Source: Bdellovibrionaceae bacterium UBA2351 (GTDB taxonomy: Bacteria > Bdellovibrionota > Bdellovibrionia > Bdellovibrionales > Bdellovibrionaceae). From it: a DNA stretch of 5,135 bases. The stretch's first letter is position 1. The number at the start of each line of letters is the position of its first letter. The notes below the pieces were generated by a model. That model had not been told where the DNA came from. It saw nothing but the letters and a program-made list of their open reading frames with translations, and did not search any database. This document shows, piece after piece, positions 1 through 5,090 of this stretch. A program made the translations under genes and the position numbers. The stretch lies in the NCBI GenBank assembly GCA_002344565.1, contig DDTZ01000083.1:1-5135 (forward strand), written 5' to 3'.

Positions 1-175
1 GTTGTTTTCAATTAATCACACCTGTGCCACATTTAGATATAGAGCAAGCCGCCTGGTGCGAAGAACCTGGAATACCACAAAACACGTCGAGAGATTGAGG
101 CTACATTTAGCGATAATTGCTCTACATCATAACAGAAATTTAAAGACGCTCTGGCCACTATTAGATGCACGCTAA
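1..175 (+). CDS. C-terminal end of an IS1-family (InsB-like) transposase, partial at left edge
   Basis: The frame that starts at base 2 is open to a TAA at 173-175 and gives 57 residues; the rest lies left of the window. It contains ATFRYRASRLVRRTWNTTK followed by ERLRLHLAIIALHHN. From memory, the arrangement R-x-R-x-SRLVR(R/K)-T, then a short Thr/Ser/Lys stretch, then a His-rich helix ending in HN, resembles the C-terminus of IS1-type InsB/InsAB transposases, where the last catalytic acidic residue lies upstream. Those proteins act on the ends of their own element. This frame converges on the glycosyltransferase gene, with only 11 bases between the two stop codons. IS1-family elements normally end within a few tens of bases of the transposase stop, so the element end should lie around 150-200. 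No catalytic residue is visible in the part seen, so activity cannot be judged. It could instead be a related DDE transposase or a decayed copy. Confidence 0.55.
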   Translation, partial: LFSINHTCATFRYRASRLVRRTWNTTKHVERLRLHLAIIALHHNRNLKTLWPLLDAR

Positions 176-183
176 GGGGCCAG
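151..183. terminator. possible bidirectional terminator between converging genes
   Basis: CTGGCC at 151-156 is the perfect inverted partner of GGCCAG at 178-183. Inside this, TTAG (161-164) can pair with CTAA (172-175), giving a two-tier stem around a 7-base loop. It spans both the transposase stop and the gap before the stop at 187-189. The flanking T-tracts are poor in both directions (TTCTTAAG rightward; AGCGTCTTTAAATTT leftward). It may be a weak terminator, part of an insertion-sequence end, or chance. Confidence 0.25.
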
Positions 184-186
184 TTC

Positions 187-2028
187 TTAAGATTTACGTT
201 TGAAATAATAATACCGGCGATACCAAGACCTAGTTTTACGTTTCAGATCGCTGACTGTATCAGTTGGGAACATCGAAACTCTAAATAAATTATGTGGATT
301 GTCTGCAAAGTGTAATACTCCGCGTGTGGTGTTAACTGCAAATGGATAACCGGCGCGCTTGGCTAGTTGAATGTCGCGGTCAGAGCGATCTCCGTAGGTG
401 TAAGCATAGCTTAGAATAGATGTTTCGAATTCGGCTTCGAGTAATTTTTTAGACTCTTCAAATTCGTGAATAGCTTGTGCTTCAGTCATCGTCGATAGCT
501 TTTTGTGATCAAAACCATGACTGCCGATTTCCATGTCTTGGGCTAGGGCCTTTCTTTGATCAGGAGTCATTAGCTTCAGCTGTGGAGCATTCGAATCCGC
601 ATCCCAATAGTTGTAGGAATGGGGATTCGTAAGTAAGTAAAACACCGCCCTCATGCCGTTCTTTTTTAAAATCGGAAGCGCTTTTAGATAGTTGTTTTCA
701 TAACCATCATCGAAACTAACAATGACGGGACGCTTTGGAAACGGACGATCTGGGTTTGATTTGAAATCTAACAAATCTTTAAACGTTATGCTTTGAAAGC
801 CTGCCGACTTTAAGTACGACATGTGTTCGTCAAAACGGTGTTCTGTAACGTAAATCTTGTGCGGTGATGTGAATCCCGGCTCGACGATTTGATGATACAT
901 TAAAATAGGGATATTTTTTTTCACTCGGCGCTTGAACTGCGCCCATTCATAGATATCAACAATTTGATTTACTTCGTGAGTGCGGTTGAAATAGCTGTTT
1001 GCTTTTTCTTTTAGTGACTCGGTCGGCAGTTTCGTCAAAAGTTCGGGGTGGCTTAAAAGATTTTCAAGGTCGTTCTTTAAGGTTTCGAAATTAACCGCAT
1101 ATTTAGTTTGGTAATCGATGTCTCCAAAATTAGATTCCGCGCACTGGGCGAAATTTTCAGGTGTCACTAAGCCTAAATAAATTTCTTCGCCGATAGCGAG
1201 TACTGGTTTCTGTAAATACAGACTTTCAATGGCGATACGCCCACCACCAAATACAATATCTGAGGTCGCAATTGTCTGGAACAGATGATCTAGTTTTCCT
1301 AAAAATTTAAATTGGTTCGGGAAGGCTAGGGTCAATCGCTTAATTTTCTGCTGAGTAGCTTCGTTTAAAAAGCCAGCTTCCCCGCCACCAAACTGAAAAG
1401 TGACATTAGGAAATTTAGTCATCCAAGCTTCGACGTGATTATTAATTATATTAGCCCAGTTTAAACCTTTGGGCCCTGAGGTTCGTCCTAAAAATGAAAC
1501 AGTGATCGTGTGGCCTATCTTTGGGATTGGCGCCGGGATTAGGCTGTCAATATGTTCTGTGTTTAGAAAATTACGGGCGATCTGCACTTGGGCGTCATGA
1601 AAGCCGAATTGTTGAACAAAATGTTTTTTTATATTTTCGCAAACACTTAAAATGTTTTCGCCGTATATGTTAAATAGTTTTTTAGAATACGAATAGTGCT
1701 GTTTTCCATGAAGGGTCGACACCAAAGCACAGCCGCTAAATCGGGTGGCCCAAAAGCCGACGCGAACGGCGGCTCGTGAATGCGCGTGAATGACATTGAT
1801 TCCGTTGTTTTTAATAAATCGCCGTAAGAAAATAATACTGCGCAGGCGACGAGCAAACGAGGCATTGTGAATCGGTAGAGGAACAAACGATGCTTTTGTG
1901 CGTTTATGAATTTTATCGCTGACGATATAGCACGTGTGCCCGCGTTTAATTAGCTCGTCTGTTAGATCGACGGCATACACTTCGGCACCGGTGAGCTCAA
2001 CTTGTGATAATAAATGGACAACTCGCAT
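187..2028 (-). CDS. bifunctional GT4-type glycosyltransferase / NodB-type polysaccharide deacetylase
   Basis: This is a cytoplasmic or membrane-associated enzyme with two fused domains, probably acting on a cell-surface polysaccharide or glycolipid. I use the ATG at 2026-2028 (613 residues). An in-frame TTG at 2037 would add three residues, but has no ribosome site; GAGA just before the ATG is a weak one. Numbering below counts from the TTG. Residues about 4-365 are a GT-B glycosyltransferase: an N-terminal Rossmann strand (MRVVHLLSQ), the loop TGAE (16-19), HAHSR (84-88), STLHG (107-111), the second-domain opening FLGRTSGPKG (182-191), and GGGRIAIES (264-272), a GR-x3-E form of the donor-binding helix. 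Residues about 375-595 are a CE4/NodB deacetylase: MYHQ, SFDDGY (441-446; D443 and D444 as catalytic base and metal ligand), SHGFDH (506-511; metal ligands H507 and H511) and AYTYGD (545-550). There is no signal peptide, so it is unlikely to be a secreted peptidoglycan deacetylase. It starts 58 bases after the chemoreceptor stop, on the same strand, with no clear terminator between. Domain calls are firm; substrate and pathway are unknown. Confidence 0.88.
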   Translation of the reverse strand: MRVVHLLSQVELTGAEVYAVDLTDELIKRGHTCYIVSDKIHKRTKASFVPLPIHNASFARRLRSIIFLRRFIKNNGINVIHAHSRAAVRVGFWATRFSGCALVSTLHGKQHYSYSKKLFNIYGENILSVCENIKKHFVQQFGFHDAQVQIARNFLNTEHIDSLIPAPIPKIGHTITVSFLGRTSGPKGLNWANIINNHVEAWMTKFPNVTFQFGGGEAGFLNEATQQKIKRLTLAFPNQFKFLGKLDHLFQTIATSDIVFGGGRIAIESLYLQKPVLAIGEEIYLGLVTPENFAQCAESNFGDIDYQTKYAVNFETLKNDLENLLSHPELLTKLPTESLKEKANSYFNRTHEVNQIVDIYEWAQFKRRVKKNIPILMYHQIVEPGFTSPHKIYVTEHRFDEHMSYLKSAGFQSITFKDLLDFKSNPDRPFPKRPVIVSFDDGYENNYLKALPILKKNGMRAVFYLLTNPHSYNYWDADSNAPQLKLMTPDQRKALAQDMEIGSHGFDHKKLSTMTEAQAIHEFEESKKLLEAEFETSILSYAYTYGDRSDRDIQLAKRAGYPFAVNTTRGVLHFADNPHNLFRVSMFPTDTVSDLKRKTRSWYRRYYYFKRKS

Positions 2029-2086
2029 AGTTCTCAACGATTAACAAATTAGCCTATTTGAGTCACCCAAAGACTTTAAAAGCGGC

Positions 2087-3394
2087 TTAAAAATCAGACG
2101 CTTTGGTCAGTTTTAAGCGATCCTCATCCTCGTCAAACGGGATTAGCTCCTGAGGCGTTTTCGACGTTTTAGGTTTGGATGTTAAACTTGGTTCTAGTAC
2201 GACTTTTTTAGGTGCTGCTTTAACTGGTTCTGCTGGAGGCGTTTCGGCTTTAACCTCGACTACGACAGGAGCCGGTGTGGGTTCAACCGCTTTAGCGTCC
2301 GGCTTCTTTTTAGGTACAAATGATTTAGATGGTTTGGTTTTTTCTGCACGTATAGGAATAACAGGTGCAGCTGCTTTTTCTTCTTTAACTTTGTTGTTTA
2401 AGGATGGGCGAGGCGTGAATTTAGTTTTTGGCTTGATGACCACTGGCTCGCCAGCAAGGACCGGTGCGGGTTCTTCAACGACTGGGCGTTCAGTTCTTTT
2501 AACTGGAGCCGCTGCCACAATCGCGCCCGCTGAGTCATCTTGGATTTGTTTGATGATGGCTTGTTGGGACATTACCAGTTCAGATAGCAAGGAACGTAAG
2601 TTTTTTGTGTTGGCCGCCTGCTCTTGGCTAGAGAGAGAAATTTCATTATTGATGTCGGATACTTTTAGACTGCCCGAAAGAATGCTGTTTAAAAGTTCCT
2701 GAGAGTTTTGCGCTTGATCACAGCCTTTTTTGATGTTCGTCGTCGTTTCAGAAATTAGAGTCGAGATATCTTTAGCCGCAGCACTACTTTTTTGAGCTAG
2801 GTTACGAACAGCTTCCGCAACGACCGCAAAACCTTTACCTTGTTCCCCTGCGCGTGCGGCTTCGACTGCGGCATTAAGGGCTAGAAGATTGGTTTGGAAT
2901 GCGATGTCCTCGATCAAGCTTAGAATCTCTGTAATTTTTTTAGAGGAATGTGACACTTCATTCATTGATGAATACAATTCTGAAATCGCTTTGACGCTAG
3001 ACTCGACGGTTGTTCGCGATTGGTGGGATAGCATCGCTGCTTGTTTTGCATTTTCAGATGTCGTTTGAACTAAATTGTTTAGATTTTCGATATCCGAAGT
3101 TGAACGCTCTGAATTAGCCATCACAGCTTGAACGGAGCTTAGCAAAGATTCAAGAGTGTTGCGATTACGTTCGCGAAGCGAGTTGATTTCTTCTTGTTTC
3201 GAATCGGTATGTGCTTCGTTTTCACCTTTTTGCTTATGAGACTGAATCCAGTACACAGTGCTTAAAACTAGAACACAGGCCACATGGCTTAGAACCAACA
3301 TTTGTGGCGAGAGCCCGGTAAAGGATAGGCCGGCTAATGTTAAGCTAAAACCCACCAGAGCCCAAAACAAGACAGATAAATTCATTTTTTTCAC
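2087..3394 (-). CDS. methyl-accepting chemotaxis protein without a periplasmic sensor domain
   Basis: This is a chemoreceptor signalling protein of 435 residues that would sit in the inner membrane and control CheA through CheW. The GTG start is supported by GAGGGAG seven bases upstream; the ATG four codons in is too far from it. Residues about 6-24 and 31-49 are two hydrophobic helices joined by only a few residues, so there is no periplasmic ligand domain, and no HAMP domain follows. Residues about 70-285 form a long alpha-helical coiled-coil hairpin. Its tip has the highly conserved receptor signature: IEDIAFQTNLLALNAAVEAA at 161-180, RAGEQGKGFAVVAEAVRNLA at 181-200, then the AAKDI stretch ending at 210. 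Residues about 290-435 are a low-complexity tail rich in Pro, Ala, Val, Lys and Glu, ending in an acidic patch (DEDED) and KASDF. The NWETF-type pentapeptide that docks CheR/CheB is absent. It belongs to the MCP family with certainty; the signal it reads is unknown and may be membrane state, a cytoplasmic cue or partner receptors. Confidence 0.95.
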   Translation of the reverse strand: MKKMNLSVLFWALVGFSLTLAGLSFTGLSPQMLVLSHVACVLVLSTVYWIQSHKQKGENEAHTDSKQEEINSLRERNRNTLESLLSSVQAVMANSERSTSDIENLNNLVQTTSENAKQAAMLSHQSRTTVESSVKAISELYSSMNEVSHSSKKITEILSLIEDIAFQTNLLALNAAVEAARAGEQGKGFAVVAEAVRNLAQKSSAAAKDISTLISETTTNIKKGCDQAQNSQELLNSILSGSLKVSDINNEISLSSQEQAANTKNLRSLLSELVMSQQAIIKQIQDDSAGAIVAAAPVKRTERPVVEEPAPVLAGEPVVIKPKTKFTPRPSLNNKVKEEKAAAPVIPIRAEKTKPSKSFVPKKKPDAKAVEPTPAPVVVEVKAETPPAEPVKAAPKKVVLEPSLTSKPKTSKTPQELIPFDEDEDRLKLTKASDF

Positions 3395-3401
3395 GCAAAA
3401 T

Positions 3402-3408
3402 CTCCCTC
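3402..3408 (-). promoter_or_regulatory. Shine-Dalgarno that fixes the GTG start of the chemoreceptor
   Basis: On the minus strand this reads GAGGGAG, seven bases before the GTG at 3392-3394. The in-frame ATG at 3383-3385 would be 16 bases away, which is too far. The site therefore favours the GTG. Confidence 0.75.
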
Positions 3409-3462
3409 TGTTATGTCGGAGAACTGGATGAAAAGTTAAGGCCGGAAGTGGGGATTAAGTGC

Positions 3463-3645
3463 TCAAGATCTCTGCAGAATAGTGCTAGGATCGTTTAAAA
3501 TTACTTTGATAGTCTCAGGTTGATACTGAGCTAAGCCCGAAACGTAGCCAACGATGTACACACAAACAGCAATCGCGATTAGGATCGAGATTTTTTTTGC
3601 ATATAAATAAATCAAAAGCTTAGTTTCATTTTGTATCACAACCAT
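3463..3645 (-). CDS. possible small single-helix membrane protein (hypothetical, 60 aa)
   Basis: I do not recognise this protein. The reading gives 60 residues: a polar N-terminal stretch of about 18, a hydrophobic helix at about 19-41 (ISILIAIAVCVYIVGYVSGL), and a short polar C-terminus with PETIKVILNDPSTILQRS. Lysines at 17-18, just before the helix, would tend to leave the N-terminus in the cytoplasm and the C-terminus in the periplasm. The ATG at 3643-3645 has no Shine-Dalgarno, which weakens the call; a GTG two codons in and a TTG at codon 11 are no better. It lies on the same strand as the chemoreceptor gene, ending 68 bases before that start, and is divergent from the tRNA gene. It may be a real membrane peptide or a chance frame in AT-rich spacer; the well-formed helix followed by a soluble tail makes me lean slightly to real. 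Confidence 0.42.
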   Translation of the reverse strand: MVVIQNETKLLIYLYAKKISILIAIAVCVYIVGYVSGLAQYQPETIKVILNDPSTILQRS

Positions 3646-3658
3646 TTGATTTTAAGCA

Positions 3659-3687
3659 TTGACAGCTTTTGAATTCAATACTAAAGA
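3659..3687 (+). promoter_or_regulatory. sigma70-like promoter of the tRNA-Gly gene
   Basis: A consensus -35 box, TTGACA (3659-3664), is followed after a 17-base spacer by TAAAGA (3682-3687), a weaker -10 with the first two bases conserved. Transcription would start near 3694, about 14 bases before the mature tRNA. The spacing, the perfect -35 and the position right before a stable RNA gene make this convincing. Confidence 0.68.
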
Positions 3688-3707
3688 TTAGCTTCACGAC
3701 GCATAAT

Positions 3708-3783
3708 GCGGGAGTAGCTCAGTTGATAGAGCGATGCCTTGCCAAGGCATAGGTCGCGGGTTTGAGCCCCGTCTCCCGCTCCA
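3708..3783 (+). tRNA. tRNA-Gly (anticodon GCC), CCA encoded
   Basis: This is a complete 76-base cloverleaf that reads GGC/GGU glycine codons. The acceptor stem GCGGGAG (3708-3714) pairs fully with CTCCCGC (3773-3779); the discriminator is T3780 and CCA is encoded at 3781-3783. The D-stem is GCTC/GAGC (3717-3720 with 3729-3732). The anticodon stem ATGCC/GGCAT (3734-3738 with 3746-3750) encloses TTGCCAA, with GCC at 3741-3743. The variable loop is AGGTC. The T-stem GCGGG/CCCGT (3756-3760 with 3768-3772) has one G-U pair at its base. Oddly, position 19 in the D-loop is A (3726) and position 56 in the T-loop is T (3763), where nearly all tRNAs have G19 and C56; the swap keeps a Watson-Crick pair. 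The 3' end faces the integrase gene, so this is the likely insertion site of the element to the right, with the gene left intact. Confidence 0.97.
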
Positions 3784-3798
3784 AGTTTTCTCTTGGAG
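3708..3798. other. presumed left attachment site (attL) region of an integrative element
   Basis: The tRNA-Gly gene runs toward the 3' end of a tyrosine integrase gene, with 102 bases between them. This is the standard geometry for an element inserted at a tRNA 3' end, whose own DNA restores the tRNA. The exact crossover cannot be placed, because the matching copy (attR) should lie outside the window; I found no second copy of the tRNA 3' sequence here. The position is inferred from context only. Confidence 0.5.
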
Positions 3799-3802
3799 TT
3801 TC
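3779..3802 (+). terminator. hairpin starting in the tRNA 3' end, likely tRNA terminator
   Basis: CTCCAAG (3779-3785) and CTTGGAG (3792-3798) make a perfect 7-bp stem with a 6-base loop TTTTCT, followed by TTTC. The left arm includes the last acceptor-stem base, the discriminator and the CCA of the tRNA, so the precursor must choose between this hairpin and the mature acceptor stem. The short T-run makes it a weak intrinsic terminator. Two inverted 7-base arms around a 6-base centre also fit a tyrosine recombinase core site, so it could be part of the attachment site. Confidence 0.45.
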
Positions 3803-3852
3803 AATAACTTGGCTTCTTTCGATTTCACCATAAAACTTTAAGATCCCTGTTC

Positions 3853-3872
3853 ATGGTCCACATATGGTCCAC
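3853..3872. repeat. 9-bp direct repeat, probable integrase arm-type sites
   Basis: ATGGTCCAC occurs at 3853-3861 and again at 3864-3872, so the copies start 11 bases apart, one helical turn. On the minus strand this reads GTGGACCAT twice. Short tandem direct repeats between an integrase gene and its attachment core are typical binding sites for the N-terminal arm-binding domain of tyrosine integrases or for the excisionase. They end 14 bases before the integrase stop. The role is inferred from position and spacing. Confidence 0.5.
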
Positions 3873-3885
3873 CATTTCGGTAACA

Positions 3886-5031
3886 CTAGGTAGACTCCGG
3901 GAAACCTTCCTCCTTATTAAACGAAATTGAAAAAGACCTGGCCACATTCTCGATGCTTCTTCCAACCAGATGCGCGTAAAGCATAGTTGTTTCAATCTTT
4001 GAATGCCCGCAGATCTCTTTCACAGTTTTTAAATCAACACCTTCGCTGATCAAAAGCGTTGTCGCTGTATGACGAAGATCGTGAAACCTGATGGGACGAT
4101 TGCTTGTTTCTTTAATCCAGTCTTCAAGGTCGATATCAAAAAATCTTTTTATGAAGTTATTGTGGTCAATCGGAAGACGACTTTCATTCATGAATATCGT
4201 TTCTTTTGAATCAATATTTCTTCGGCTAATAAGATCGTTGAGTTCTGACTTGAGTTCACGATTGCAAGGAACGACGCGATTGGCGTTTCCTTTAGTCGAC
4301 GTCATCGCTTGCTGAGCCAGGTTAAATTGTCGCCGAATTATAATCGTATTCGTATCCGTTGAGATATCACTTGGATTAAGACCCCAAATCTCTCCAGCAC
4401 GAAGTCCCGTGTTCAGTGCGGTTAGGTAAACCACAAAAACCCACCGGCGATTAGACCCTTTAGGGTATCGACCGTCGGTAAATTTCAAGAAACTAATAGC
4501 TTCTGATTTCTCCCAGAATTTAACTTCCGGAGGTTTCGCTTTTAGTTGTGGTATTCCCGCCGCTGGGTTCACCGAAATTCGTTTGTGCCTGAAGGAATGA
4601 TTTAGAACCGTAGTGAATATTTGGATATTCCTATTGATCGTAGAATTGGCAAGTCCTCGTTCTTGTTCTTCTCTTTTGAAATCATTTAGAAACTTGAACG
4701 TTATTTTATCTAAAGTCATCGCTCCAAATTTAGGAATGATTTGATTATAAATACTTAACATTCGTTTCACATGACCTGGAGAATGTTCGACTTTCGCAAA
4801 CTCGAGCCAATAATCGGCTTCTTCTTTTAAGGTCCTCTCACTCAATTTTTTTACAGTAACTGGAAGTTCGGCATGTTCTAATTGGGCCTTGTGAAAGGCT
4901 TTTAAAAACGCTTCGGCTTCAATTTTTTTATCAAAAACCCGATTTAGGCGGGTAGATCCTCGGCCATTTGTTCGAATCCGAACATGCCACTTGATCTCAT
5001 TTTTCTCGGTAACTACTTTTCGAATAGACAT
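3886..5031 (-). CDS. int: tyrosine-type site-specific recombinase (phage/island integrase)
   Basis: This full-length 381-residue integrase would catalyse insertion and, with a directionality factor, excision of a mobile element at the neighbouring tRNA-Gly gene. Residues 1-55 are a small beta-rich arm-binding domain (WHVRIR, then the RVFDKKIEAEAFLKAF helix). Residues about 64-155 are the helical core-binding domain. Residues about 170-365 are the catalytic domain with every expected residue: R211 in TGLRAGEI, K247 in STKGN, H317 and R320 in HDLRH, H343 in GHS, and the nucleophile Y352 in MLYAHL. The short tail to 381 is charged. The ATG at 5029-5031 is preceded, six bases away, by the near-perfect ribosome site AAAGGAGG. 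The gene runs toward the tRNA, so its element should extend to the right. Nothing suggests decay. The family is certain; prophage, ICE and genomic island cannot be told apart from here. Confidence 0.96.
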   Translation of the reverse strand: MSIRKVVTEKNEIKWHVRIRTNGRGSTRLNRVFDKKIEAEAFLKAFHKAQLEHAELPVTVKKLSERTLKEEADYWLEFAKVEHSPGHVKRMLSIYNQIIPKFGAMTLDKITFKFLNDFKREEQERGLANSTINRNIQIFTTVLNHSFRHKRISVNPAAGIPQLKAKPPEVKFWEKSEAISFLKFTDGRYPKGSNRRWVFVVYLTALNTGLRAGEIWGLNPSDISTDTNTIIIRRQFNLAQQAMTSTKGNANRVVPCNRELKSELNDLISRRNIDSKETIFMNESRLPIDHNNFIKRFFDIDLEDWIKETSNRPIRFHDLRHTATTLLISEGVDLKTVKEICGHSKIETTMLYAHLVGRSIENVARSFSISFNKEEGFPEST

Positions 5032-5037
5032 TTAAAA

Positions 5038-5045
5038 CCTCCTTT
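5038..5045 (-). promoter_or_regulatory. strong Shine-Dalgarno of the integrase gene
   Basis: On the minus strand this reads AAAGGAGG, six bases before the ATG at 5029-5031. It is the strongest ribosome site in the window and settles the integrase start. Confidence 0.85.
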
Positions 5046-5054
5046 AGTGGACGA

Positions 5055-5090
5055 TTCAGAATCAACTAAAACTCAAGTTGATTGTCTGAA
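5055..5090. repeat. bulged inverted repeat upstream of the integrase gene
   Basis: TTCAG-AATCAACT (5055-5067) pairs with AGTTGATT-GT-CTGAA (5076-5090): 13 base pairs with a 2-base bulge (5084-5085) and an 8-base loop (5068-5075). It lies 10 bases upstream of the integrase ribosome site and has no T-tract after it on either strand, so it is not an ordinary terminator. It could be an operator for a dimeric repressor, a leader hairpin, or a binding site for a directionality factor. I see no clear sigma70 promoter between it and the window edge. Confidence 0.45.

Noticed and set aside
40..124. Inverted pair TAGAGCAA (40-47) and TTGCTCTA (117-124) and near-repeat GCYACATTTAG (26-36, 100-110), suggesting a structured RNA
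   Set aside because: The region is an open coding frame with a transposase-like product. The two repeat copies are in different codon phases, and 8-base pairs at this distance are expected by chance.
187..960. Secreted peptidoglycan deacetylase used on prey, as known in Bdellovibrio
   Set aside because: The CE4 domain is fused behind a cytoplasmic-type glycosyltransferase with no signal peptide, so export is unlikely.
2035..2037. TTG start for the fusion enzyme
   Set aside because: It has no ribosome site, and the ATG three codons later begins exactly at the first conserved strand (MRVVHLL).
2029..2086. Separate promoter or terminator between the chemoreceptor and the fusion enzyme
   Set aside because: Only a 4-bp stem (AGTC/GACT) and a poor -10 (TGTTAA) could be found. 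Neither is convincing, so shared transcription remains possible.
2175..2702. Open plus-strand frame of 175 codons inside the chemoreceptor gene
   Set aside because: Its Gly/Ala/Ser/Thr-rich product is the antisense image of the Pro/Ala/Lys tail coding region, with no ribosome site and no domain.
3413..3439. FliA (sigma28)-like promoter before the chemoreceptor: TTAACTTT, 11 bases, TCCGACAT on the minus strand
   Set aside because: The match to the consensus is partial, and the expected transcript start would fall inside the Shine-Dalgarno at 3402-3408, removing the ribosome site.
4091..4315. Open plus-strand frame inside the integrase gene
   Set aside because: It is antisense to the catalytic domain, whose full set of active-site residues shows the minus strand is coding; no ribosome site is seen.
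4734..4742. Second copy of the tRNA 3' end (CGCTCCAA) as a right attachment site
   Set aside because: Only about eight bases match and they lie inside the integrase core-binding coding region, so this is chance.
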